This document shows positions 44,286-52,689 of a DNA stretch of 64,000 nucleotides, piece after piece. Below the pieces are notes generated by a model. That model did no database searches and had not been told where the DNA came from. It saw only the letters and a program-made list of their open reading frames with translations. Origin of the DNA: Panacagrimonas sp052387695 (GTDB lineage Bacteria; Pseudomonadota; Gammaproteobacteria; Nevskiales; Nevskiaceae); the NCBI GenBank assembly GCA_052387695.1, contig JBQTIX010000047.1:1-64000 (forward strand), in the 5' to 3' direction. Position 1 is the stretch's first letter. Each line of letters begins with the position of its first letter. A program made the translations under genes and the position numbers.

Positions 44286-45467
44286 TTAGGCTTCGCCGCC
44301 AAGCTTGAGGCTGCGGACCTTGGTTCGATGTTTTTCCACCAATTGCCGATGCGAAGCCTTGTGCTCGTCGGTGAGGTTCTCCTGTTTCGGCAGTATCTCC
44401 TCGAACTTCGAGAACCGCTGCATCATTCCATCGATTGAGATCCCGTCAATCATGCTGTTAGGCCCGAACATGAACCAGAACGCTTTCAGCTCGGAACTGA
44501 GATTGGCGCCCGTGAGCACTCTGTTCGTCAGCCAGAGATAGACATCGACGATCTGCAAGCCGATGGAGTTCTCACTGCCAGAAACGACGGGCCAGCTGTC
44601 CGGGATTCCGCGATACATCACTTCGTCTCGCGATAGGGTCGCGTGCAGCGGATGCTTGATGAAAGTCCGCTGCTCGTCGCCCGGCATTGCCACGATCCCC
44701 TTCGTCATCGCACCCAGCAACTGGTGCGTGCGAAGCTGGGCTGGATTGAACTGATTCTGGCGGTCGATGACGATCGCCGCCGGATGCCGCCGATTTTTCT
44801 TCTTGACCCTTCTGGCAATAGCAGAAGAGACGAATTGATAACCTATCGCGTTGGGCGAGATCATGTTTGCGTCGTCTGTGCCGTAATCGAGCTGTAAGGG
44901 ATTTGCGATTCCCCAGTCGAGTGCGTTCACTATCAGCTCACATGCGCGCTCATCGAACGGCGCGGCGAGTACGAGGGCTCTAACTTCAGTGAGCAAGGCG
45001 AAAATGTCACTGCTCTTGAGCTGCGCTTTCCTGGCGCGTGAAAGCTCCCAAGACCGTTGCAGCACATCGACAGGCAGGATCGACGCCAGACGCGCGATGA
45101 CGGTGTAGCGCATCGGCGTCCAATAGAGATCCCATTTGACCGCCGGGTTCAAACCTTGGTCAAACACCGCCTCGAAAAGGGTGGTCACAGCGTAGTCAAG
45201 CTTCACTACAAAGTAGTAGTCAAACTCGAAGCGCATTTTCCGCTGGATCGCGGCGAGCAACGGCACGATCGGCGTCAGACCCGCGACGTTTAGCTGACTG
45301 GCGTGGATGCGCTCCTGTCCGATGCGCTTACGAATCTCGAGCATCAACGGCTCGCCGAGGACATCGACATTGGTCAAGCTCGATAACACGCCGTAGCTCA
45401 AACGCGGCTGTGCGGCGTCGAATAGATTGTTGCCGGTGTTGCCTGATTCGTCGATATGGAAAAACAT
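44286..45467 (-). CDS. DUF3800 protein
   Basis: A 393-residue protein opening with MFFHIDESGNTGNNLFD, the signature of DUF3800, whose acidic residues (D6, E7) fit an RNase H-like nuclease fold. Further motifs are IVIDRQNQ and SIGLQIVDVYLW near the C-terminal third. The function is not established; members recur in defence islands and mobile elements. GTG 45503 would add 12 residues, but ATG 45467 gives the family N-terminus. It is convergent with the CBASS pair, with 90 bp between. Confidence 0.85.
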   Translation of the reverse strand: MFFHIDESGNTGNNLFDAAQPRLSYGVLSSLTNVDVLGEPLMLEIRKRIGQERIHASQLNVAGLTPIVPLLAAIQRKMRFEFDYYFVVKLDYAVTTLFEAVFDQGLNPAVKWDLYWTPMRYTVIARLASILPVDVLQRSWELSRARKAQLKSSDIFALLTEVRALVLAAPFDERACELIVNALDWGIANPLQLDYGTDDANMISPNAIGYQFVSSAIARRVKKKNRRHPAAIVIDRQNQFNPAQLRTHQLLGAMTKGIVAMPGDEQRTFIKHPLHATLSRDEVMYRGIPDSWPVVSGSENSIGLQIVDVYLWLTNRVLTGANLSSELKAFWFMFGPNSMIDGISIDGMMQRFSKFEEILPKQENLTDEHKASHRQLVEKHRTKVRSLKLGGEA

Positions 45468-46003
45468 GGCGGCTTTGATATTCAGGACCGATCCTAAGCT
45501 CACAGTAACAGGACGTCGTCAGTTACTGGCAGTTCTGCGCGGTCCGAGCCAGCCCGGAACGAACCGTCGCACGCGTCTGCTTCTGGGACGCAGTAAGCGG
45601 TTAGCAGCAAGGGGCGAACGTCAGCTCTCCAGCATCATCTCCGAACGGTGCCGGCAGTAGAGACGACAAACACCCCTGTCGCGACTATCGACCCTTTCTG
45701 CCTAGCCCTGGCGTCACGGTGTGGACGTCCGCTTTCAAGACATTGATGAATTGTTCGTGAGGCCGCCGACTAAACAACCCCGGAAAACGCGAGCGACTCC
45801 AACGCGCTGTACTCGGTCGGAGTATTTCGCTTTCGACGTTACCGTTGGTCTGTCGGGCGGGTTCCGCCAAGTTAGTGTTGACGATTGAGTAGCTCGGTGC
45901 GCATCACTCAGCGCTCTGTTGCATCCAAACCTCGTCGCGAGGCACCCGCGGTCTCAACCTGATCTCCACCGATGGCTCTGGCCATCATCACACCGGAGAT
46001 CTC
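45468..46003. other. Gene-free stretch
   Basis: About 530 bp with no credible coding frame, RNA gene or clear repeat on either strand. The base composition is mixed. It separates the CBASS/DUF3800 block from the zinc-ribbon membrane protein. Confidence 0.6.
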
Positions 46004-46324
46004 ATGAGCATTGTCACCTGTCCGTTCTGCGGCTATCAGACCCATTATGGCTACCGGGTTTGTCGCGGCTGCCACGCCGACATTACCTATGGCTTTGTCC
46101 CGGATCGCGACATGCCGGGCGATCTGTGGGCGGGGCGCCTGATCTTGATCTGGGCGGTGCTGGGCCTGCCGTCGTGCGCCGTGATGTGCGACGCCCTGGA
46201 GATCGATCAGCCGATCAGCTGGCTCGGCTTCTTCTTCTCGACGCTGCCGGGTTTTGCGATCTGCTGGCTCGCTTCTGCGATCAAGTCCTACGACCTGAAG
46301 GGCGTGGTGCGGTTCTGGCGATGA
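46004..46324 (+). CDS. Small zinc-ribbon membrane protein
   Basis: A 106-residue protein with an N-terminal four-cysteine ribbon (CPFCGYQT..., CRGCHADIT; C6, C9, C20, C23) and two predicted membrane helices (about 45-64 and 75-92). GGAGAT lies 4 bases before the ATG at 46004. No family name is offered; such proteins are common hypothetical membrane proteins. It stands alone. Confidence 0.75.
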   Translation: MSIVTCPFCGYQTHYGYRVCRGCHADITYGFVPDRDMPGDLWAGRLILIWAVLGLPSCAVMCDALEIDQPISWLGFFFSTLPGFAICWLASAIKSYDLKGVVRFWR

Positions 46325-46551
46325 GGCCGATCGTCTCGGGGGCATCGTGTGCCTCGCGCAACCAGATGTGTGCGCACGCACATGGCAGCGAGGCGCGCGG
46401 GACGCTCATGCCATCGGTGTACTGCGACTCAAGCAGGGAACTGAACTGTGAAGCCGTTCACAGTTCCGAGCGCCGAACTGATCAAGGAAAGCGTACTTCC
46501 AATATCGGCAGGTAGACTTTACTTAACAGGGATGCCCTAAAAGCTGACGAC

Positions 46552-46755
46552 TTATCGTCGGGCGCTTTTCTGAAGGGTTTGTCTCAGCTTGCACGTATCG
46601 GGAAAGAGGGCGCCAACCTCGACCTCAAGTGTCAATGCAATCTTTGTCAGATTGACTGCCGCCAAATTGCGGTGTCCGCGCTCTATCCCTGAGTAGTAGC
46701 TCCGCGCCAAACCTGCTTCAAGCGCGAAATCTTTCTGCGACCAGCCAAGCGGCAT
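46552..46755 (-). pseudogene. XRE-family regulator, 5'-truncated
   Basis: The 67 codons from ATG 46755 encode the second half of an XRE helix-turn-helix (GWSQKDFALEAGLARSYYSG, then NLTKIALTLEVEVGALF). Family members normally have 10-20 further residues before GWSQ, which are missing. Upstream the sequence switches abruptly to a DUF1294 gene on the other strand. A short product could still be made, but the DNA-binding domain lacks its first helix. Confidence 0.7.
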
Positions 46756-46785
46756 CTGTGGGCGATACCGTTCGCTGCAGTCGCG

Positions 46786-47106
46786 TTGCCAGGGGCCGCT
46801 GCTGCTGGGGCAACCGGACATGTCCCGCTCTACATCCCCACGATCTACTTCGGGATGAGCATGATCGCCTACGTGCTTTACGCATGGGACAAGGTTTCCG
46901 CGCAAGGCGGTCGCTGGCGCACCCAGGAGAGCACTTTGCTGATGGTGGGTTTGTTGGGAGGGTGGCCAGGTGCGCTGATCGCACAGCAGACCATGCGGCA
47001 CAAGACGGCGAAGAAATCCTTTCAGGCTGCATTCTGGATATCTTCGATGATCAACGTGGCGGCATTGTTCTGGGCACACTCCATCGGATTTCCGGCACTC
47101 GCATAG
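46786..47106 (+). pseudogene. DUF1294 membrane protein, probably 5'-truncated
   Basis: Contains the DUF1294 core YVLYAWDKVSAQGGRWRTQE, LLGGWPGALIAQQTMRHKT and a final helix (FWISSMINVAALFWA). The first available start is TTG 46786. Family-like sequence (RHLWAIPFAAVALPG) continues upstream in frame to about 46747, where it meets the reversed XRE fragment. Full-length relatives usually have a cold-shock domain or longer N-terminus, so the 5' end has been lost. Function unknown. Confidence 0.68.
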
Positions 47107-47576
47107 CCGCACCTGTCCCTCGGACAGAAAACATCGCGCGCTGAATCTGAGTGGTGTCCCCCAGCAGGGCTTCGGATCGCGGCCGCTCGAACTGCCACTT
47201 CGAAAGCTGGAATTCAGCCGCATTCGCGTGTCTGGCGCCACCATGGTGCACACAGAATCCAGTAACCCCCGTAAAGGGCACCGAGGATTTCGGCTCGCGA
47301 TTTCGCAACCCCCAAACGCGCAATCGCACCAGATGCTGGTGTAGGGCGCGCACCCCGATCCTGACCCGTCGGTCTCCATTCAGATCGATTCCAGACCCCT
47401 ACTCACCCGAAATAGCATCGGATCGTTGACTTTTTGCGAAGAGCGTTTGACCTTAATTACATGGCCCCAACCCCGACCCCGACCGGCTTCCACATACGAG
47501 CGCTTTGAAGCGTTCGTTCGCGCTGTGTGCGCGAGTTTTTTAGGAAGCGCTCCGTCTGGAGCAAGTCGAGGTCTCT
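47107..47576. other. Gene-free stretch
   Basis: About 470 bp without a supported gene. The open frames on either strand have shadow-like composition. No repeat or RNA structure stands out. Confidence 0.55.
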
Positions 47577-48113
47577 ATGTCTTTTTGTGTGTCGCATTCA
47601 GCGATTGGCGGATCGCTGCCCGTCGGGTGCTGCCTGATCCCGAGCTATCCGATGGAGGATTTCCCTGCGTGCCGCCTGATCCATGTCCAGGCCGATCCAT
47701 CTGGGCAGGTGATGGCCTGGCGGGTCGATCTCGGATCCGAAAAACTACCGACCTCGCAGCCGCTCTCAAACTTGGTCGCAAAAGTCGCAGCGGGATCGGT
47801 CAAGGCATGGCATTGGAGGCCATTCATTCCTGCCCGTGTTCGTTCTGCGGTGAGCCCCGAATACCTCGCACAGGCCGAGGCGGCCTGGCTTCGAATTGGA
47901 CCGCTCGCCGATCCGAAGAAGATGGCGGCGATGCTTGACGAAAAGCAGCGTGGCCAGCTCATCGCACAGCGCGCTGCAGCAATTGGATGCGGCCGTACCC
48001 AGCTCTATCGCGACTGGGTGAAATACCTGCAACGCGGCATGACCGCCGACGCATTCGCACTGATCCCGCGTATCGAGGTGTTCTGTCCCAAGCCGTGGTG
48101 CCCACAGAAGTGA
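47577..48113 (+). pseudogene. N-terminal fragment of a Mu/Tn7 (TniA/TnsB)-type transposase
   Basis: A 178-residue frame with GAGGT 6 bases before ATG 47577. The segment SPEYLAQAEAAWLRIGPLAD, AQRAAAIGCGRTQLYRDWVK and LQRGMTADAFALIP resembles the N-terminal helix-turn-helix linker of TniA/TnsB/MuA-like transposases. The rve catalytic core that should follow is absent: the frame ends after 178 residues in unrelated DNA. It may be a remnant or a repressor-like derivative. The assignment rests on pattern recognition. Confidence 0.5.
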
Positions 48114-48210
48114 CGCGCATCGCTGCTCACTACGGGACTGCGCGCAGTGGATCGCATCGATATCCACCACGATATTTCATGTCGTCATCGTGCATGACTG
48201 CATCGATCAG

Positions 48211-48234
48211 TGGACTTGTCACAGCACAAGTCCA
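48211..48234. repeat. Perfect 9-bp palindrome
   Basis: TGGACTTGT (48211-48219) pairs with ACAAGTCCA (48226-48234) around CACAGC. Pairing extends with mismatches for about 4 bp on each side. It lies about 100 bp after the transposase fragment; a transposon end or operator is possible. Confidence 0.5.
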
Positions 48235-48503
48235 TTGGTCAGAGCTTGCGTGACGACGACGAATCGCTGGCGTAGATTTCACCCACTGCCAGCCGAATCG
48301 CCCGATCCGGCGCACACGACATCAGACCCAACTTTCAATGACCACGTACCCACCCATCACTGCGATACCCCGCGCACCGGCACATAAAGGCCGCACGAGC
48401 GCGTGTGTGCGTGTCGCAGCGATGAATACCACTTTGCTCACTTACCCGATCGACTGACTCTCCAAACCGGAGGTCGGCGATCCGACCTCCCGAGAACAGA
48501 ACG

Positions 48504-48533
48504 CCCCCGGGAGGCTGCCTCCCGGGGGTTTTT
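48504..48533 (+). terminator. Rho-independent terminator
   Basis: An 11-bp perfect stem CCCCCGGGAGG (48504-48514) / CCTCCCGGGGG (48518-48528), three-base loop, then TTTTT. On the plus strand it would end a transcript from the transposase-fragment region. It lies about 390 bp beyond that frame's stop, with no gene between. Confidence 0.8.
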
Positions 48534-48720
48534 CGTTTCCGGCGTTCAAGGAGAAAGTTTTCAAAATGTGGCGGGGCAACCCGTCCATGGCATCGGCCCA
48601 AACACCAGAGCCGGTGCCGGACATCGAAGCAGTTCAGGTCTACGGCGACCGGATCAAAAATCCGGCGCGATGCGCGCGACGTTTTCGTGGCGCATGTCAC
48701 CTGAGCTGTCGAGATGTCCG

Positions 48721-48796
48721 AAGAAGAAAGCTCAGTGGATTGGATGAGCAGCGATCTCATAAGTCGCAGGCGCGGGTTCGACTCCCGCTCTTCTTA
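48721..48796 (+). tRNA. tRNA-like gene, anticodon CAT (Met or Ile2), no encoded CCA
   Basis: A full cloverleaf can be drawn over 76 nt: acceptor AAGAAGA (48721-48727) with TCTTCTT (48789-48795), D stem GCTC/GAGC, anticodon stem GCGAT/GTCGC with loop CTCATAA (anticodon 48758-48760), a 4-base variable region, and T stem GCGGG/CCCGC with loop TTCGACT. Discriminator A48796 is followed by TTA rather than CCA. Oddities are A instead of U at position 8, an A/U-rich acceptor starting with A, and a short variable loop. It is probably a mobile-element tRNA or a decayed copy. CAT could read Met or, if modified, Ile AUA. Confidence 0.65.
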
Positions 48797-49041
48797 TTAC
48801 AGGTCCTGCAAAGACCGATGTTTCGGATCCTCCAAAGACCGTCACCGGGGACGTCCCGCGTGTGAAGTCCTTCTGCATCTACGTATGCAGCGATACATCA
48901 CACAGCGGAGCGTTAGACCGGGATGTCGTCAGGTCGCGGATCGATACGGCAGGCCGTGAATGCACATGAAGCCAGTCCTCGGACTGATCGTCAGTGCACT
49001 CACCCCTCCCGCGTCGCCGCCGACTCCACGGCCTCTCCATC

Positions 49042-49072
49042 GACGCCCTGTCAGGGCCGTCCCCTTTTTTTT
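49042..49072 (+). terminator. Terminator or attenuator just before the slipin gene
   Basis: GACGCCCT (49042-49049) pairs with AGGGCCGTC (49053-49061) with one bulged C. A run of eight T follows at 49065-49072. The slipin ATG lies 21 bases later, so the structure either ends the preceding transcript or attenuates entry into the operon. Confidence 0.6.
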
Positions 49073-49093
49073 CGCTGCACCCGATCAAAACCC

Positions 49094-50383
49094 ATGAAGA
49101 CCTTATTTCGAATCAAGCCTGATTCTCCTGAACTTCGCGACGGCCTGTTGCGCCCGTCCACGGCACTTCTCGTGCGCGGCACGCGCCCCGAGCCGCAACG
49201 CGAAGACCAGGAAATCCCCACGGCCATCAATCGCCGTATCGTGCGCGCACGCTTCGGCCTGCTGCGAGCTGAAATCGGCGAAACCGAGCGCGGCATGCTC
49301 TACCGGCACGGGCGATTTCAGCGTGTGCTCGCCGCCGGTGCTGTCAGCATTCTCGATCCGCTCGGTGCCTACACCCTGCGGGTGCAGGGCATGGTCAGCC
49401 TGCAATACCGCGGTGGCGACGATGACGCGATCATGGAAAGCCTGGGCACCGATCTGCCCGAACATTTCCTGCTCGCCGACACGGGCATCGACGAAGTCGG
49501 ACTGCTGTCCATCGGCGGCAAACTCGAAGTCGTGATCCCGCCGGGCACGCGTCGCCTGTACTGGAAGCGCAGCCAGCCGATGCAGCTCGAACGTCTGCCG
49601 CTGTCCGTCGATCGCGCCGTACCCGCACATCTGATCCCACGCCTGCGTCAGCTCGACCTTCAGGATCACATCGCCTGCACCCAGCAGATCCCCGACGAAT
49701 CTGTCGGTCTGCTGATGGTGCATGGCCAGCGCGTCGGCCGACTCGGGCCGGGTCTGCACGCCTACTGGAACTTCCACAACGAAGTGCGCATTGAGGTCAT
49801 CGACCTGCGACTGCGCAGCGTCGAAGTCTCCGGACAGGAACTGCTCACGCGCGATCGCGTCTCCCTGCGCATCAACCTGAGTGCCAGCTTGCGTGTGCTC
49901 GATCCGGAAGCTGCGGTCAGCCGCGTCGTCCGCTACGAAGATCACCTCTACCGCGAACTGCAATTCGGTCTGCGCAAGATCGTGGCTGCCCGCAAGCTCG
50001 ACGAACTGCTCACCGACAAGGCCGGGCTGGATGCCGAGATTTTCAGTGCGGTGCGCGGCCGACTCTCCGAAATCGGCGTCGAGCTCAACGGCATCGGCAT
50101 CAAGGACGTGATTCTCCCCGGCGACATGCGCGAAATCCTCAACGCCGTCGTCCAGGCCGAAAAGCAGGCCGAGGCCCAGATCATCCGCAGGCGCGAAGAA
50201 ACACTCGCGATGCGCTCGGCCCTCAACACCGCACGACTGATCGACGAGTGCCCGACGCTGCTGCGGCTCAAGGAAATCGAAACGCTGGAAAAGATCACCG
50301 AGAAGGTCGGCAGCCTGACTGTTTTCGGTGGACTCGAAGGCCTGATGAATCAGCTCGTGCGGCTGCGACCCGCAGGCGAATAG
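49094..50383 (+). CDS. Slipin/SPFH (Band 7) family protein
   Basis: A 429-residue SPFH-domain protein. The core runs from about residue 200 (PDESVGLLMVHGQRVGRLGPG) through VEVSGQELLTRDRVSLRINL to GIGIKDVILPGDMREILNAV, followed by a helical segment (VVQAEKQAEAQIIRRREE) used for oligomerisation. Slipins usually have an N-terminal membrane anchor; none is obvious here, and the first 190 residues look like an additional domain. SPFH proteins scaffold membrane patches and often pair with proteases or AAA+ proteins, and an AAA+ protein is encoded at the end of this operon. Start at ATG 49094; the longer upstream frame spans the terminator. Confidence 0.82.
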   Translation: MKTLFRIKPDSPELRDGLLRPSTALLVRGTRPEPQREDQEIPTAINRRIVRARFGLLRAEIGETERGMLYRHGRFQRVLAAGAVSILDPLGAYTLRVQGMVSLQYRGGDDDAIMESLGTDLPEHFLLADTGIDEVGLLSIGGKLEVVIPPGTRRLYWKRSQPMQLERLPLSVDRAVPAHLIPRLRQLDLQDHIACTQQIPDESVGLLMVHGQRVGRLGPGLHAYWNFHNEVRIEVIDLRLRSVEVSGQELLTRDRVSLRINLSASLRVLDPEAAVSRVVRYEDHLYRELQFGLRKIVAARKLDELLTDKAGLDAEIFSAVRGRLSEIGVELNGIGIKDVILPGDMREILNAVVQAEKQAEAQIIRRREETLAMRSALNTARLIDECPTLLRLKEIETLEKITEKVGSLTVFGGLEGLMNQLVRLRPAGE

Positions 50384-50453
50384 CAAACCAAATCAATCCC
50401 CGATCACAGCTCTCGATCACTGCACTCGAAGCCCATCATTCCCGAGACCCCTC

Positions 50454-50888
50454 ATGTCCCACCCCGGCAACATCTACTCCGACACTCACCAGCGCGCCGC
50501 GCTCAAGGCCCGCTTCCCGCGTCAATTCGCTTGTCAGCACATTGGCCAGGACTGGCCTGATGGCTGGCATCACTTGGTCACCGAGGTCTGCGAAGTGGTT
50601 GATCGCTCGGGACTCGACATCCGCTGGTCGCAGCTCAAGGAAAAGTTTGGCGGTCTGAAGATGTACCGGACAGGACATGAGCTGAATCCCAGTCCTGCTC
50701 TCGAACAGATCCAGACCCTGATCAACCAGGCTGAAGAAAAGAGCCTGCGCACCTGCTGCAAGTGCGCCCGCGTGGGTGATTCCACGCAGGTCGGTGGCTG
50801 GTGGCTGACGCTGTGCGCGTCGTGCAAGCCCTTGGTCGAGGCCTACAAGCAGCTGCCCTGGTCGCAGCGCGATGCCCAACAGGAGTGA
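50454..50888 (+). CDS. Hypothetical protein with C-terminal zinc ribbon
   Basis: A 144-residue protein. The middle segment IRWSQLKEKFGGLKMY resembles a motif seen in phage and plasmid hypotheticals. The C-terminal part has CCKCARVG and LCASCK, a probable four-cysteine metal site (about residues 101-123). It is 70 bp after the slipin gene and 4 bp before the phosphoesterase, so it belongs to the operon. The function is unknown. Confidence 0.75.
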   Translation: MSHPGNIYSDTHQRAALKARFPRQFACQHIGQDWPDGWHHLVTEVCEVVDRSGLDIRWSQLKEKFGGLKMYRTGHELNPSPALEQIQTLINQAEEKSLRTCCKCARVGDSTQVGGWWLTLCASCKPLVEAYKQLPWSQRDAQQE

Positions 50889-50892
50889 TCCC

Positions 50893-51669
50893 ATGAAGAT
50901 CCGTTACCTCAGCGACCTTCATTTGGAATTCACCGACTACCAGCCGGAGGTCATCCCCTCGATCGGAGAAGACCTCGTGGTCTTGGCCGGTGATATCGGT
51001 GTGGGCACGCAGGGCATTCGCTGGGCCGTCAAGGCGATTCCGGATCGCCCCGTGATTTACGTCCTCGGCAACCATGAATTCTATGGGCACGATTTTGATG
51101 AACTGATCATCGAAGCCAAGGCCTGTGCGCAAGGCACAAACGTCCATCTCCTGGAGAACGATGAAGTCCAGATCGGCGGACTGCGCGTGCTCGGCTGCAC
51201 CCTGTGGACGGACTTCAATTGCTTCGGTACCGAGCGTCGAGTCGACGCCGAATTCGAAGCCTGGCTGATGATGAACGACTACCGCCTCATCAAGCGCCAA
51301 GGCGATCTGCCGCTGACCACAAATGCCGCTGCGCAGCGCTGCCACGACAGTCGAGCCTGGCTGGACCAGCGCATCGCATCGGCCGCCCAAGCATCCAAAG
51401 CATCCGATCCACTGCTCGTGGTCACGCACATGGCGCCGAGCCTGATCACGATCAATCCGAGGTTTGCCGGCGACATCACTAATGCCGCCTTCCACAACGC
51501 CTTCGATGACCTGATCCGACCTCCGGTGCGCGCCTGGATTCATGGCCACACCCATTGGTCTGCACAGAAGACCGTGAACGACATTCCGCTGGTCACCCAT
51601 CAGCGCGGATATCCGGGCGAGCACACGGGCGGTTTCGATTGGGATCGCCTGCTCGAGCTCGATCTCTGA
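50893..51669 (+). CDS. Calcineurin-like metallophosphoesterase
   Basis: A 258-residue phosphoesterase with the full metal-site series: YLSDLHLEF (D8, H10), LAGDIG, GNHEFYG, VVTHMAPS and HGHTHW. The substrate could be a nucleotide, cyclic nucleotide, nucleic-acid end or phosphoprotein; the sequence does not say. ATG 50893 has AGGAG 7 bases upstream. It is the first of two phosphoesterases in the operon. Confidence 0.87.
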   Translation: MKIRYLSDLHLEFTDYQPEVIPSIGEDLVVLAGDIGVGTQGIRWAVKAIPDRPVIYVLGNHEFYGHDFDELIIEAKACAQGTNVHLLENDEVQIGGLRVLGCTLWTDFNCFGTERRVDAEFEAWLMMNDYRLIKRQGDLPLTTNAAAQRCHDSRAWLDQRIASAAQASKASDPLLVVTHMAPSLITINPRFAGDITNAAFHNAFDDLIRPPVRAWIHGHTHWSAQKTVNDIPLVTHQRGYPGEHTGGFDWDRLLELDL

Positions 51670-51738
51670 TTTTCCGATTCCCTTTCTTCGTTCCTTCGTT
51701 CCTTCTTCTCTTTCCTTTTCTCTCACCGGACCCCGGCC

Positions 51739-52686
51739 ATGCTGTTCTCCGAACTCTTCGTCACGCTCCCTCCCAATGTCCGCGGTCGCGACTTCCTGGT
51801 CGGCGATCTGCACGGGCAGGGCGCACTACTGGATCGCGGCCTGGAGCTGGTGAGCTTCAACCCCGCCATCGACCGGCTCATCGCCATCGGTGATCTGATC
51901 GACCGCGGTCCGGACTGCGAACGACTGCTGCGACAGGTGCAGAGCGAGGACTGGTTCATCGCCCTTCGTGGCAATCACGAAGCGATGATGACTGAGGCAA
52001 TGGCGTCGTTTGACGCCAGTCGCATCTGGGCGCGAAACGGTAATGAGTGGAGCCGCTCGGTCGTGCACGATCAGCTCGCACCCCTGTCGGACATCATCAC
52101 GGGACTACCGATCTGCATCGAACTGCCGCTGCCTGATGGCCGACGCATCGGACTGATCCACGCCGAGGTGCGGGTCGGGCAGAGCTGGGACGATCTGCGA
52201 TCACTGGTGGTCCGCCACTACGACGGCCTCGACGACACCGGCGGCTCCAATGCCTCCGCCGCTCTGTGGGGACGAAAGCGCATCCGCGCCTGGGCCGCCT
52301 ACACGCTTTCCAAGTCGGCACAGCAGCTCGATGCCATCCAGCGTGCCCGGGTCTGGGAATCCCTGCAGCCCGTCGCTGGCGTCGATCTGATTGTCGCCGG
52401 CCACAGCGTGCTCACGCAGAAGATTCCGGCCGCCATCTCCAATCTGCTCTGGATCGAAACCGGTGCGTATCTCGATGAAGGCCGACTCACCCTGGTCGAT
52501 ATCCAGCACAACCAGTACTGGCAGGTCGGGCATTCCAAACGAGGGACCCGCGCCATTCACCGTCATCCGAAAACTCTGCCCACGCAGATGACGCTGGATG
52601 AGAGCTGGCGCGCCACCGAAGAAGACCTGCGCCAGGCCCATGAACAAGAACGCGAGCGTCTCAACAAACTGCTGTGGTGGATGTGA
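51739..52686 (+). CDS. PPP-family (lambda-type) serine/threonine phosphatase-like protein
   Basis: A 315-residue protein phosphatase of the bacteriophage-lambda/PrpA type: VGDLHGQ (D23, H25), GDLIDRGPD (D52, R56), RGNHEAMM (N79, H80), IHAEV and VAGHSVLT. Such enzymes dephosphorylate proteins or diadenosine polyphosphates. It has a C-terminal extension of roughly 60 charged residues (about 255-315) beyond the catalytic fold. Three bases separate its stop from the AAA+ gene. Confidence 0.87.
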   Translation: MLFSELFVTLPPNVRGRDFLVGDLHGQGALLDRGLELVSFNPAIDRLIAIGDLIDRGPDCERLLRQVQSEDWFIALRGNHEAMMTEAMASFDASRIWARNGNEWSRSVVHDQLAPLSDIITGLPICIELPLPDGRRIGLIHAEVRVGQSWDDLRSLVVRHYDGLDDTGGSNASAALWGRKRIRAWAAYTLSKSAQQLDAIQRARVWESLQPVAGVDLIVAGHSVLTQKIPAAISNLLWIETGAYLDEGRLTLVDIQHNQYWQVGHSKRGTRAIHRHPKTLPTQMTLDESWRATEEDLRQAHEQERERLNKLLWWM

Positions 52687-52689
52687 ATC

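Noticed and set aside
47426..47938. 170-codon plus-strand frame overlapping the transposase fragment
   Set aside because: Out of frame with the TniA/TnsB-like similarity, with Arg/Ser/Pro-rich composition and no ribosome-binding site.
48923..49093. 57-residue N-terminal extension of the slipin frame
   Set aside because: It spans a terminator with eight T and has noncoding composition. ATG 49094 gives a sensible start.
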